This document shows, one piece after another, positions 9,848-22,566 of a stretch of DNA of 64,000 nt; position 1 is the first letter of the stretch, and each line of letters opens with the position of its first letter. The position numbers and the translations under genes are program-made. A model generated the notes under the pieces. That model did not search any database and was not told where the DNA came from. It saw nothing but the letters and a program-made list of their open reading frames with translations. Where the stretch lies: the NCBI GenBank assembly GCA_021307315.1, contig JAJSPD010000025.1, forward strand, positions 248,001-312,000, in the 5' to 3' direction. The stretch comes from Bisporella sp. PMI_857 (Eukaryota > Ascomycota > Leotiomycetes > Helotiales > Helotiaceae).

Positions 9848-12755
9848 TGTTAGTGTTGATTCTGGTTGGGATTGCTGTGTGTAGAAGATGAAAAATCAAT
9901 GAGTAAATAATGTGAATGAAGGAGAGAAGGGAAGTGGAGTGGTTGAAGGTGTGGTGAATGTGTGTGACCTTTTGAGGTTGAAACAATGATTGGCACTTAC
10001 GGAACTCATATTGTAAAACCCAAGCTTGACCCCCTAAACGCTTTGTTGTGGACCTGTCGAATCAAGTGCCGGGCTACCAATTTCCTTGCCTTGGCCCTTG
10101 ACAACCACGAGTTTAGAGTGAATCACTGGCGGATGGGTTGATTGTTGATTTATTGTAATCTTTTTTTACGACGAGGATGAGGATGAGGGTGATGAAGATG
10201 GTGAAGTTGTTGATTGCTTGATGTAAAATAAACCAGAGGAATGTCTATTGGAGAAGAGGCGGGGGTGGTGGGAGGTGGAAGAGGATAACTTTTTTTTACC
10301 GTAGTCTTTCCACCAATTCAGCCAACCTGGAAACGGGACACCACCTCCCCCAAAAAAGTCGTTCCAACTGGGTGGGTTCTGCTGCCCAGACGATTCAGGT
10401 AACACGTCTAGCCGGATTGGTCTCAGAGAAGAGTAAGCGAGGCCAACGAGCCAGTGAGCCAGCCTCAATGGTACGACTGCGCCCAATTAACCTTCAAGCT
10501 CAGCCACCAGTTACCCATCATTACCCATCAACACCCAACCCATCGTATTTTTAGGAATCTCACCTGGCTCTGCCTGTGAGAATGACTACAACAAAAGTCG
10601 CCGCAGGATCGACATGCACATGCGAAAGAACGCGCGGTGGTCCTTCCTCAAGTTGCCTCTTAACACCACTCACCCCAGAAGTACTTAAGAGGAAGAGGAG
10701 AGATCCTTAAGGAGTGACTAAGCCTGACTTGCATCAATACGTGATTCACTAGGAGGATAAGAAGGAATCAAAGGGCCAGCGTGACCACCTTCACGGCCAA
10801 AACCGCCTCTCCTCTCGTTAACAGCACAATGACGCGCTTAGATCACTTTGTCGCCTCTCTATTGCCAATATCATATGTCGGTATACGGAAGTTCTATTTT
10901 GTTGGCAGCGTAAGCACCTAGCCGCAGCAAACCTACACAAAGGCTATCCCACTTCATAGGCCAATCAGCGAGTCAATGTTTTGCTCTATCGAGTCAGAAT
11001 AGAACAATATCGGATACAGTTGTAAATGTTTCATCTGAGCTTCTGGACCCATTAATATATGTCACGTGGTTCATTGCCTCATGGTAAGAAGGCAAGTCTC
11101 AAGCTTGTCGTCTTGGATCAAGCAAGATATCTTTTCTTAATTCAATTCCTTGCATGACTATACCTTAGTCTGAAATTTCATTTAGTAGATAGAAGGAATG
11201 TTGGATCGGCGAGGATCTAGTCTGATCACGTCAGCCTGATAGCTACCTTGACCATCCGTTCGCAAGTGTCTGTGAGCGAAGCAAGTATCATTTGAAGGCC
11301 CGGGCCAAGTCTAAATGGAAGCCAGGATCTGATAGTATTCGAGACTTATATGCGATTGTTTCAGAATGAAGTCGGTCTCAAGAAGAGTGGCCAATTAAAA
11401 TTGCCACCGGGAATATCTCGAGGTTTCTGTTCCCTGTAGACTGTCGGGTCTCAAGGCCTTTTTTCTTCGAACTCTATGAAGATTTGGAGAACCTGTCATT
11501 TCCATATCCCGGCCTCAAGAAAACAACAATTTACTGAAGGAGAATGCAACATATGGCCGTTTACACACTTGCTTTATTGCCCAGACCTGGTAAGTAATGC
11601 GGCCGTAGACCAGTGCACCGCAGGTTTCAACCATATTATGCAGTATGAAAAGTGAAAGGATACCTACTCTGTTTTGGGTTTCCTTAGCCCAATTTCTGAT
11701 CTTATAAATTATCCTCCTAATTATGGGTCGCATATAAGACAAGACGTATAGTTAGATATCCAATTTCAGGTTGTAAATACCTAAACACATCAATCCTTTA
11801 TCTCGCCATGATCAATATGATATCCCATCCACTATTGGAAATTGAGAATTTCAGGAAAACAAATCCTCGCAGAAACTTCGAAACCGAATCAGTGCTTCAG
11901 TGCTTGCTTGTCTTTTGATCCCTCAGTGGTATGCATGTTGACCACGCAAATGAGTCGACTTCTTGAGAGATCCTCAGGCTTCACAGAAGATTTCATGCTG
12001 TCGTGTTAGAAACCTATGCTCTCAACATAATGTAAGACAAAATATTAAGTGCATTGATGTTATATTTCACTTGAGAAGGGTAACAATAAGCAAAGGTGAT
12101 CCGTTCCAAAAGTCTGCGGGCATAATCATGGACAAGATCGCAATTGGTGAATAATTTCTGTATTCCCTTCACATGCAATCGAAAATCAGAGATGCTTAAA
12201 GAATAAAGGCCCCAGCAAAATATACATCCCAATGCTTGGAGGTTAGGAAAATCAAGGCCTGGCCAAAATCCAGGGGCTGCTCGCCTACCAATAACAAAAC
12301 AATCCAGCCAATCAAAACCCTCGATTCAGATATTTTATAGTCCATAGCTATATCAATCTGCTTAAGCACATTCCTCTCACCCAAAAACGAAAAGAGTTTG
12401 TCAGCCATGCAAACGTGCCAGAGCCCAAACTGGCTGATCAAAGATCCGGCATTTGGCGTAGCGAGCGTCACCGAGGTCATGGAGGAGGCTGCGAATATGG
12501 GGTTGAGGAGGACGATTGTAAACGGCCCTGTCGGCAGCCTAGACGCCTGGCTGTTGGATAGTCAACGTGCACCTGAAATACGGTCACATCATGCGAAAGC
12601 ATAAGGTTGGGAGTGGAGGCGGAAGCCTATAGCCCGAAAGTCGGCCCTCTGAGGCCGATGTTTTTTTGTTGTTGCTTTTTTTTTGGGGCTATTTCTTTTC
12701 AGGGGATGTTTGGGGGAAGGGGTTTCTGGATGGCAATGTACCGATCTTCAGCACT
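9848..12755. other. Gene-poor stretch of 2.9 kb
   Basis: No gene could be supported on either strand. The first 200 bases are the syntaxin promoter. There are poly-T and Ser-codon-like low-complexity patches near 10160-10310. A 94-codon minus-strand ORF at 12196-12480 has two hydrophobic patches but no family resemblance and no splice support. Confidence 0.4.
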
Positions 12756-13668
12756 TCAGTACATCAACGCTACGAAGGTGGCTAATATTATAGCTGCGGA
12801 GCCTGGAAAGCGGATCTGCTCGCCGGGCCCGGTGCTTCGTGTAGTTGTACTTCCTGTTGATGTGGTCGAAGGACCCCCTAAACCCTGCGTAGTTGTGGCC
12901 GCAACATCTGGTACAGGGAGCGTAATTGTTAGAGTCCCCGATGTTAAAGTGAGCACGCCAGAAGTCACAATGGCCTGTGTTGATGGCGTCGCGATTGTAG
13001 TTCGAGAAGTTACATGGTCGTCATCGCCACAATGCCCTCCATGTCTACCACTTCCAGAACAGCGTGTTGCGGTCTGCGGCGTTGAAAAAGTAGAGGACCT
13101 TCCACCTGTATGTCCTCCTGTATCGCCTGGATTCTCATCATTTCCATTGACAGCCAGTGAGCTCCCGCTGCGGCCTGGGTTGGGTCCGTTGTAAAGGTTT
13201 CCTCTTTGGCCGTTGGAGAGGGTGTAGTCGCCTGTGATGGCGTTCCCGCTCGCGGTGAGAAGATGAAAATACCCTGTTAGTATGTTGTAGCAGAACGGGA
13301 CGCCCTGAAGTGAGTAGCAGGCCTCCGCTGTGGTGCCTGCGATCTGTCAGACCATGGGAGCTGTTGCCGCGCAATATCCTTACATTCCAAATCGGTGTCG
13401 TCGCGCTCAATCGCCTTGATTCCTGCATTCATGCTCCCTTGGCCAAGAAGAGATATGTCTAAGCTACTTAATCCACGTCCGTTTGACCCGCCGTTCTGGC
13501 TGATAAAGCTTTCGACTAAAACTGCTGTAGCGGGGGAGCATTTAACCTTGTCGTCTGCACTCTATAATTAATTAGCTAACACTGCAGATGCTGATGCGTA
13601 GAAACCGAATCACTTACGGAGAAAGCAAAGAGCAAACTATAAACTACAAAGCATTGAATGGACTTCAT
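12756..13668 (-). CDS. GPI-anchored secreted protein with Cys-containing N-terminal domain
   Basis: Exons are complement(13618-13668), complement(13384-13561) and complement(12756-13336), with introns of 56 and 47 bases (GTAAGT and GTAAGG donors), giving 269 residues. The first exon is a signal peptide. The second and third encode a compact domain: KCSPATAV, a Gly/Ser-rich SQNGGSNGRG stretch, then DLECTTAEACYSLQGVPFCY with spaced Cys, then TGDYTLSNGQRGNLYNG. A Gly-, His- and Cys-containing linker leads to a Thr/Ser-rich stalk. The C-terminus is a GPI signal (RFPGSAAIILATFVALMY). The shape matches surface proteins of filamentous ascomycetes, but I cannot name the family. The region is covered by longer antisense ORFs, which I reject because the minus-strand model has coherent splice sites, a signal peptide and an anchor. 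Confidence 0.8.
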
Positions 13669-14392
13669 CTCCAGGAAGGGCTTGACTTGCTGTCAGGCAC
13701 CCAACTCATGAGTTTCTTCGAGTTCCTTCCTATGATATTCTGCGCGGACCATTACTTTATGAGGAAGTCCTCACATTTATGTATTTTTACTCAGCCATAC
13801 TTGGAATACCTGATGCAGCCTGATATTTTTTCTGGTGTCTAGTCCGGATCGTGCATGATGAATGATCAGCCTCGCCCAGTTGCAGTTTACCGTGGCGGCA
13901 GCCAAGTCTTGGTGTTCTAGATTTCGATTCTTGCTCCAATCGAATCAGATTAGATTAAATCACTATGCTCTCTAGTCAGGCGCTTTTCATACTGTATTGA
14001 TACGTTGTGCAGGCCGTATATTCGTTTATCAGAAACTCTATTGTAGATCAATTAGAGTGTTGGTGATATGTATATGCAAGGACCGCACTGGTGAGATCCG
14101 AAGGGTTCACCACAACATCTCGCTCTAAACCATAAATATGGCAACATTTCTACGTTTGCATTGGACGAAAGCAGCACAATATAAACATGAAATATCAAGC
14201 GAGACTCAGAAAGATGAGATGTTGGCGATGAATGATATTCCTATTTACGCCTTTCCTAACGACCAAGCTCTGCTGGCACCATGCTCTATATTTGCAAGAA
14301 AAGAACAAAATAATATATATACACGAAATGTATTTCATCATAGTCAGGCCTTCAAAAGTCTGGTGTTCATACGAAATTCTGCCCGGTCCGTT
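13669..14392. other. Intergenic region
   Basis: Promoter of the GPI protein and 3' flank of the AA9 gene. No gene is supported; the ORF at 14138 runs antisense into the AA9 gene. Confidence 0.4.
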
Positions 14393-15762
14393 CTAGACGG
14401 AGATATCACGAGCGTGGCGGCGAACAACAGTGCTGCCAGTGTACTCCTTATCTGCGTGAGACGTGTAGAAAGAAGAAAGCCATGAAAGGAGATTGTTAAG
14501 GGTAGTGCCAGTTGGTGGCTCAAGCGCGCTGGGAGAAGTGGTCTGGGATGCCTCAGACTCGGGGTTCTCAAGAGTTGGTGTGGCGGTCTGAGAGGGGATC
14601 TGAACAAATGATGAGGCGGTTGCGACGCCGGTGGCCGCTGGGATTGGGGAGACGATGACGGTGGACTCAACAACGGTCACGGAGGTAGCAGTTGATGTGG
14701 CTACTGGGCGAGTGCGAGTTTTGCTTGGGCCTTTTGGAGTTCGCGTTGGGCGACCTGGACGCCCCGTACCAGTTGCAGTGGAGTTCGAATAGACTGGGAA
14801 TCCTGTAGAGGCTATTTCTACGACGGAAGCGGGAGCGGACGTGGTTACCGGTGCTTCGACGGAGGTGATGACTGGGGCTGAGGTAGCCTCGCCATCGGCA
14901 GCGGAGGTAGCGCTAGTTGCTGCACTAGTGGCAGATGTTGCCCCAGTTTGTGGTGTGTCAACGGCACCTGAGTAGAGAGTTGGTCCAGGAATGACATATG
15001 TTGAGAGGGCTTGGTAGATGTTGACCAAGATTCCAAGGTCAGCTGGGGTGTAGAACTCAGTTGCAAGAACTCCAGAAGGTGTGGCCGTACCGGATCCAGT
15101 GATCTCGAGGTTGACGCATTGGGGGTAATTTTGGGCCCCGTCTGCGTTGTTGGCAGAGTGAAGAGCAATGGTCTCGTGACGGAGGACATATTTTCCAGGA
15201 GCGATGTCGGATGGAATAGTGACAGCCCAGGTGTTGTTGTTGGCAATCATCTGGTCGGAGCCCCATGTTCCCGGAGCGGCGGAGCCGTCGATAAGTCCAA
15301 CCTCATCAATCTTGAAGAACTCCAGAGTGGTCTTGTCAACAGTTGTGCAGTCACCGTTACAACTGGCAAGGTAATCAATCATCGGGCCGTGGTGAGACTC
15401 GGGCCATTCAGTCCATTGAAGCTCAACAACTCCTCCGGCGGCGACTGTAGCGTAGGCTTGGCCGTTGGTGGCATCCAAGTGACAGATGATGTCTGGATCA
15501 GTGTACGCAGATGGGGCAATGAAGCCTCGGGACTCGTCTTCCGGGATCGACCAGCCGGCAACTTCTGGCTGTGTTGCCATATACTTGTAGTTTGTATTGT
15601 AGCCATCATAGCTTCGAAGTATGTTAGACCTGCTGATTCAGTGCGTAGCTTTCGCACTTACTATACTCCATCAGCAACTATCCCCAACACGAGGCCATGA
15701 GCTGCAGCCCTTGTGGCAAAAGCAACTGTTCCAGCAAGAACGGAGATCTTTGAGAAAGACAT
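14393..15762 (-). CDS. AA9 lytic polysaccharide monooxygenase (formerly GH61)
   Basis: Exons are complement(15662-15762) and complement(14393-15611), with a 50-base intron (GTAAGT donor), giving 439 residues. Signal peptide residues 1-21 end in AAA, and His22 ([11 protein letters not shown]) becomes the N-terminal His of the copper histidine brace. The second brace His lies in [10 protein letters not shown] (about 107-108). HETIALHS and AQNYPQC (about 179-199) supply the conserved His, Gln and axial Tyr region. These residues are the established copper site that oxidatively cleaves cellulose or related glucans. The catalytic domain is followed by a long Ser/Thr/Pro linker (about 250-400). No CBM1 is seen; instead the chain ends with [12 protein letters not shown] and a basic RRHARD tail. 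It is secreted and probably plant-polymer degrading. Confidence 0.93.
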
Positions 15763-17251
15763 TTCGAAATGTGTGATGTTATTCGCACGGCAGAATGATA
15801 ACGACAGTTTTGTGTGTTTGAAAATATGCTTCAATCGATGAAGTCTGAATTCGAAAAGAATGTGAGAAGTCCGAAAACTGAAAAGAACGTGGATTCAACA
15901 AAAGCTGATGGCTGAGAAAGCAAATAGAGAGAGGACTTCTGGAGTCTTATATATGAAAAGGAACAAAATGGCAAATTGTGACCCAGGTCTTGTCAGATTA
16001 AACTGCTAACCTCAAAATATGATTACAGTGTTGCGAAGGCTAGATGGAGAAAGCCCACTTGATCCACCAGTTGGTAGGTGTGGGACGATCGTTTTCACGC
16101 CATAGGTAGACATACTCCAAAAACCTCTATAAAGCGGGATCGAAGAAAGGCATCATCTCTTTCGCGCTTGGGTGGGTATAATTGTCACTGCAACGCACTC
16201 GCAATATCATGCCTGTTGAAGTGCCCTGATCGGTGGCTTGATTGAGCAAGGAAAACCTTGAGTGCCGGTCAATCAGAAGTGCTAATTGTGAGAGGCACAG
16301 ATAAAGTCACGAAGCCAGAGTCTTGGCCTCAATATGTATGATCATGAAGTGGATATGAAAGTGAGGGAAGAGGCCTCCACGCGGGCGAGAGCTCACCAGT
16401 ATCCTAGTCAGATGTGTTTCAGGGGCTTTAGCGAGATGCTGCCGAGAAGCTGGCCCTGCGTTGACCACGTTTTTGGGCGGCACGGCTTGTTGATTTTAGG
16501 GTCAATGTGGTCCACTCTGCCAAACGGAAAAATTTGTTTGAAACAGGCTGACGATTTATATAAAAAACAAGAGACTATCCTGCATGAGGCTCTCGCAGAT
16601 AAATGAAGTTGAGATGGGCTCATCTTTCTTGAAACGCACCAACTTCCTCAAATTTGCGAACCTCACCTCATGAGTGTGAAAGCACATCTGGCGTGCATGG
16701 CCAGACCCTTCAAGGGGATCTGATGAAAGATCTGGGGATTCCTCCCGTGTCCAGAAAAGGATCCTTTGCACCCGTTAGTTGGAAATGTTCGTCTGCGTTC
16801 GAACATATTGAACATTTCCTAACTCAACTCTCCTGGTCATTTTATCTTCCCTATATCTCCTGATCATTGCGTACGCTAGAGGTATCAGAAAAGAAATTTT
16901 GACACTGATGGAAGATGAAGACCAAAATTAAAAAAATCTGCCTTATAGCGTAGATAACTGATTATATTGAATGTAAAGCGATCTCATTTTTTTGATATTG
17001 TTGATGTGTAAGCCTGTACTTGGACGAGGCTGACAATCTCGCTCGTTGCCAAGACATCGCCTTTTGACGACCACGACTTCTTCATTCCTATGCGAGACCT
17101 CGCAGTTCCCCAACTTCAGTAGAAAATGCTGTCGACTCCTGCTCGTAAGAGTCCCACAATAGAAGCTCGGTATATTTGCTCCTCGATATGGTAGTCCAAC
17201 TTAGGAAGCACGAACACCTGCAACACACTGCATCTCATAACGATTTCCAGC
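15763..17251. other. Intergenic region, 1.5 kb
   Basis: The upstream region of the AA9 gene (-) and of the ZZ/EF-hand gene (+). It contains only short, unsupported ORFs. Confidence 0.45.
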
Positions 17252-20231
17252 ATGTCAGCCTCATCTACAGCCTCGAGCTCTTTAACGCGGGCGAAGGTTC
17301 CAGTAGCGATTTTACTAGCTGGTTTGAGCATTTGGGGCATATACTATTACTTCAAAGATGAGTCTGAATCGTACGAGCTACCCGAATCGTCTGGCAGCGG
17401 ACTGCATCGGAGCAATGCTGTCATCCATCGCGACCGGTCGCGATGGCTGCCACAGTAAGTTATCAATAATCAACATTTCATGCGGGTTATGTATACATCT
17501 GCTGACAAGATTTTAGTGACTCCCCTCAACCTATAACTCAAGATGAGGATACAGATCCAGTAGCACATACATTGACGGATGGAGAGACTGTTGTGGACGA
17601 CCGCCCTTTCCAAGATGATTACCCATGGGCAGATCCTCCTCAAGAATACCAACGTCAAGGTCAAAATATCGTTCAGCTTCTCTTTCGAGTCTCTGAAGAT
17701 GCTACGAGACGGAATGCTTATGTTCATCGGGGATGTGCCTGCAATTCATGTGGCGCAGTGCCAATTCGAGGCATTCGATATAGGTGCGCCAACTGTGCGG
17801 ATTATGATCTTTGTGAGACCTGCGAGGCTCAAAGTCCTCATACCAGGACTCATATATTCTACAAAGTCAGGGTTCCCGCACCAACCTTTGGACCTAGGCA
17901 TATTATGCCCGTTTGGTATACCGGAAACCCAGAAGATCCCAATACTCACAAGCCTCTTTCAAAGGCACTGATAGCCAAGCTGACTCGAGAAACCGGATTT
18001 GAGCGACCAGAGCTTGATGCCCAGTGGGAACAATGGAAGTTTATGGCAAACGTGGAATGGAGAGAAGACCCGGATGATGTGAACGTAGCAATGGACAAGA
18101 AGACATTCGAACGTTGTCTAGTGCCATCTGGCGCATATAGGCATGCGGCACCGAGCCTTATCTTTGACCGCATGTTTTCATTCTATGACACAAACAATGA
18201 TAAATTAATAGGATTCTCTGAGTTTGTCCACGGCTTGGCATACCGAAAGAAGAAAAACAAATGGAAGAAGATCTTTGAGGGGTATGACATTGACGAAGAC
18301 GGATACGTAGATAGGAAAGATTTTCTTCGCATATTTCGTGCATATTATGTGCTGTATCGACAAATGCATCGGGATATGAAGGAAGGAATGGTTGATCAGG
18401 CAATGAGCAGTGCTGATGCACATTCGACGATTAACAGTCGAAAACCTTTGAGTAGCGCTTTTGGAAGAACTGGGCAATATAGGTAGGCTCCTGCAAGAAG
18501 TCCACTGATTAAGATGTGCAAATTTTTCCCAAATGAAAAGCTTAGCAAGCGCAGCACAAACTTTAGCTTTCCTGACAGGCAGCTAACAGTTTCTGTTGTA
18601 GGGAATATGACCCACCAGACCCTCGTACTCGTAGGGAAGGAAAAATTGCCACGTTAACTGGAGATTATGAGATCACCGACAGCAAGGGAATTGTCAACGA
18701 GAGCGGCGATGATACCATCCGCGCATCGGACCGCGGAAATATCCTCAAAAACTATAATAAGATGCGAGAAATGGGTCCAATAAATTCGTTCTTATCAGAG
18801 CAATATTGGCAAGCTATGGTAGATCGCTCAACAGCTTCGCGATCTGCTTTCAATCACACCTCTACAGCAGGCGAAGAACTTTCGCCAGAATGGACACAAA
18901 ACCTCGACTTGGAAGATTCGGAGGTCCTTTTCGTCCCGTCATGGGATCGTGATGAATGGCCACCAGACTTTGTAACGGTCACGGAAGAAGACTTGGAGGC
19001 AAGTGGGTTTGGCGGTATATCGCTTGAAGAAGTACCTGAAAACTATCGCCAAGAGGTCATGATGGAGGCACTTCGAAGAAGCCATATTCAGTATGAGCTC
19101 CGCAAACGCTGGAGACGGAGGCAATTTTATACCGACGAAGAGGAAGGTGCTGTGGCTCCGGATGATTGGAAAGATGAAGACGATGTGTTTGATTCGAATA
19201 ATAATGGTGAGAGTTCTAATGCAGAGTCAATACGTAAAATTCGATCACGGTCATCGTCAAAAGTCAGATTCGTGGACAACTTGGATGATTTTGAAACACA
19301 TTCAACTCATTCTAATTCCTCAAGGAGTATACCTGAACGGTGGGGGGGATTAGAGATTCCAGACGCGGAAAGAGATGCTGGAAAAGAGATACTTTACCAG
19401 GTAACACAAGAAGCTTTCAACGAGCTACTTGATTCACTTTTCCGGGAGAAGGAGGATCTCGCTGTCGATGCTTCAAAATCAAAGAAACATCGTGAGCGGT
19501 ATAGACATCTTTACACTACACCTGAGTTTGAGGCTTTCGCAGAATCTATGGAGGAAGATGCCAGGTTTTTACCGCCGAAATCAAAAGGCTTGAGAAGGTC
19601 AAAACGACAACGGGACAGTCCAAACCCCGATACTTCGTCTAGCCTTGACATTACTCAGAATCCCGTGTTTCCTGACATTGCTGAAGAACAAGTAGGAGAA
19701 ATGTCACTCGATCAGCTTCTCAATGCTACGGGATATCATGTTGAAGATCCCACAGAAGAACAGTCACACAGCAATAGGGAATATGATTTGATTGAGAATG
19801 AGGACGTAACACTCGAGAATGGAGAGCCTCAAGAGAGCTCAGATCACGCTTACTCTCTTAATGGATCTCCGACGCAGCACTCCGAATCTTCCTATGATCC
19901 TACTATGCCGCAGTTCCGACCGAACAGTGAAGCGAAGAGTCCAACACTTGAAGAATCTCTAGCAAAAGACACTGAACCCACTCGGGAAACCCACAATCAG
20001 TCTTCAAGGAATGATGCTGAAGAGCGCTCTGAAGCTGAATCTCCTCCATCACAAAAATACTTGCTCCGACTGCGCCAACTGGACCGGGCGGAGCAAGAAA
20101 CAGAAGAAAGAGGCGGTTGGGGAAAATTATCATTCGCAGAGTTTGAGGAAGCAGTCAAAGGGCACATCAATGCTGGAAAGGCTCACACTGTGGATTATCT
20201 AGGGAGCTGGATCGACTTTTGCGTCCCTTGA
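17252..20231 (+). CDS. Membrane-anchored ZZ zinc-finger and EF-hand protein
   Basis: Exons are 17252-17454, 17517-18482 and 18602-20231, with introns of 62 and 119 bases (GTAAGT and GTAGGC donors), giving 932 residues. A single N-terminal membrane segment lies at about residues 16-34 (VPVAILLAGLSIWG). A ZZ-type zinc finger follows at about 136-185, with paired Cys (CACNSCG, RCANCADYDLCETC) and terminal His. Two EF-hand loops follow: DTNNDKLIGFSE (about 292) and DIDEDGYVDRKD (about 325). The long C-terminal half is acidic and charged and predicted disordered. The protein is probably a calcium-responsive factor on a membrane, with the bulk of the chain cytosolic; partner and organelle are unknown. 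All three exons keep one frame and the stop is at 20229-20231. Confidence 0.85.
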
Positions 20232-20977
20232 TATATAAATAACACATTGTATAATGTAAATGTATGTATTTTATGTATACTAACGAGCAATCAATCATTC
20301 GCAGCAATAGCAGGCAGTCTTCGGCCCATTGGTAGCTCCTATTGGCACCTAAATATAGTAATTGAAGCGTAAGGCGATTATCACTACTCATTGCATAGAT
20401 ATGGTTCGTAAGCATAATGCTTCCAGCAACCAGGAGTATGCTCCGAAGCATATCACATGACGATCTGATGCAGCCATCCGAGCCCTCGTGTTACAGATCA
20501 TCCACAACACTGGATCAGGGGACGATCAAACGCGAAAATCGAGATGGCATAAATTCCGATACCATGATCGACATCATAACGTTGAAAATCGCTACTAATC
20601 TAGAGATAGCATAGTAGAAGCTGGGCTCGTATCATGTGTTCCGTAGTTCGTCTGAGAACGATGTCTGAGGCTCAAGACATGATACCGGATTGAGACAAGG
20701 ACAAGGGGAAGAGCGCCGTTTACCCAGACTTGGGATGAGCAGCATTCTTCTTCAGGATACAAAATGGACGCATACTCCTCAACACAAGAGCCACTTCATC
20801 ACTCACTTTATCCGTCTTTACCTTTGCACTACTCAAACGACCTGGTGTCGCATATCTTCTTGTACACATTTTTACGGACCTTTTGAAATACATTCATTCG
20901 TTAAGGCAATTTACGATATCACGATCTTTAAGACGTTCATTCTACAGCTTCTGCATCAAAAACACAATTCTGTCAGC
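20232..20977. other. Intergenic region
   Basis: The 3' flank of the ZZ/EF-hand gene and the presumed promoter and leader of the BAS2-like gene. No gene is supported. Confidence 0.45.
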
Positions 20978-21419
20978 ATGGTTCGCATCACATTCGCAGC
21001 TGTCTTTGCTTGTTTGTTACCTCCATATCTATCAACAAATCTTCAGACTGACATAGCGAGTAGTCGCCATCACCGCCCTAGCGGTCACCCCTAATAATGC
21101 CGGCGCGAGGAATGTCGGACAGGGAAACGGCGCTCAATTTATCACCGGGGGGTGTGTAAGTGACGCAGACTGTGCTTCTGCATGTTGCGCCGGAAATCCA
21201 ACCGTAGGAGTTTGCTCTGCGGAGGCAGCTTCGTTGCAAGCTGGCAAGACAGGTTGCGGGTTTGTTGACGCGAATGCGCAGGCCACGAGTAAGTGACTCT
21301 TAAGTTGGACAGGGGGAGAGGCGGAGGTTGGAAGATGAGAGATTTGCTAACGGAGATATGTAGTTGCTGCGGCAAAAGCTCAGGTTGCTAAGCAAGGCTT
21401 CAGACGTAGCAGAACTTGA
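20978..21419 (+). CDS. Small Cys-rich secreted protein, BAS2-like
   Basis: Exons are 20978-21011, 21064-21288 and 21364-21419, with introns of 52 and 75 bases (donors GTTTGT and GTAAGT), giving 104 residues. The first exon and the start of the second form a signal peptide. The mature part begins about ARNVGQGNG and contains QFITGGCVSDADCASACCAG, then VGVCSAEAA and KTGCGF: six Cys in a regular spacing, with a basic tail (GFRRSRT). From memory, the GQGNG-x-QFITG-x-C then DADCAS-x-CCA pattern is that of proteins related to the biotrophy-associated secreted protein BAS2 of Magnaporthe; this is recalled and was not searched. It is too short and too split by introns to show as one frame. Role in the host is inferred only. 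Confidence 0.8.
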
Positions 21420-22566
21420 GGGGCTCAGCCTGATGGAAGAGTGGTCATCTGCACAGATACTAGGATTTACCTAAACACAATACCGCATAATCAAGTGGTT
21501 CCCCTCGAAGCATCAACGAATTTCAGTACATAGAGTTAATTTCTACGTGGCTAAGTGTTGACATAGTGTACCTGCATCCGTCTCAACATCCGTGAAACAG
21601 AAACCCAATCGGCCCTTCCCTGCTGACGCAGAGGATACATAGCAACATTCTTCACCAGTTCTCTTTGTAACATTACAATATCTTGGCCTTTAATTGCCTC
21701 CTACAGCCCGAGATTATTCAGCCTAAGCATCTCCAACATTTCCCCATCTGGTCTTGCTTGGCTCTTTCTCTTCATCAACTGGGAGCAGGCTTAACATAAC
21801 CTTGTATGCGTTCTTAGGGAGTAGGAATTTTCGGCTCAAAGAAACTCCTTTCAGAACAGATTCATCGGTGATGCTTCTGAGTGACAGCTTGGCTTTGGAA
21901 AGGCCGGCTTCGCCTCGAGAATTTTTCTTCTGATTGCGAATTGACGACTTTTGAACATAAGTAGAGAATTTATTCGTGCTCGTTAAAAGTTAGGGGTTAC
22001 ATGTACTTTCTTCCGGGACTTGGCGTTTGAAAAGAACGGTACATTAATATGCTATTACTATTACTATTACTATTACTATTACTATTACTATTACTAACAA
22101 TCTGAATGAATCGGTTCTTTACGCAAACATTGCGTAGATGCTGGCCAAAAAGGACTCAACCGTAAATACATCCTCTAGCTTGGTAAAAGCCGAGCTTCTA
22201 CGTTAACATCTTGCTTGCACGAAGTGCAATAGCATATAGGTTTTGTGTCATATTACAATATTTAGTTACAGCCCTAAAGGCAAATATCATGATCATATCG
22301 CCTACTACCATGACCACATTATCGCCTGGCTATTAACTATTCCACACCGCATCTAGTTTTTGAGTCATATTCCAATATGTGATCTTTAAATCATACCGTT
22401 AGGTGCAGGAATGTCATGTGCTAAAGAGTAATAAGAGAGCTCGGCACAGCTCTAGGTTTCAGTTCGTAATGGGCCACCAGGGGCGCGCGGAGGGTATATG
22501 TAGAATGCTCGGAGCGTAGTAGAAAGAGATTAGTCTATATAATAGTTGGAGTTGATTTTTGCCACA
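21420..22566. other. Intergenic region with microsatellite
   Basis: No gene is supported. It contains the TATTAC hexanucleotide tract listed separately and AT-rich DNA with CATATTACAATAT-like motifs near 22249 and 22367. Confidence 0.45.
22051..22096. repeat. Microsatellite, hexanucleotide TATTAC
   Basis: About seven and a half perfect tandem copies of TATTAC. It lies in the intergenic region between the BAS2-like gene and the J-domain-like gene. Confidence 0.9.

Noticed and set aside
12196..12480. Minus-strand ORF with two hydrophobic patches
   Set aside because: No family resemblance, signal, splice context or codon bias that would support a gene.
12607..13194. Plus-strand ORF of 195 codons
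   Set aside because: Antisense to the spliced GPI protein; no coherent domain and no splice support.
15011..15700. Plus-strand ORF of 229 codons
   Set aside because: Antisense to the AA9 gene, whose copper site and signal peptide are unmistakable.
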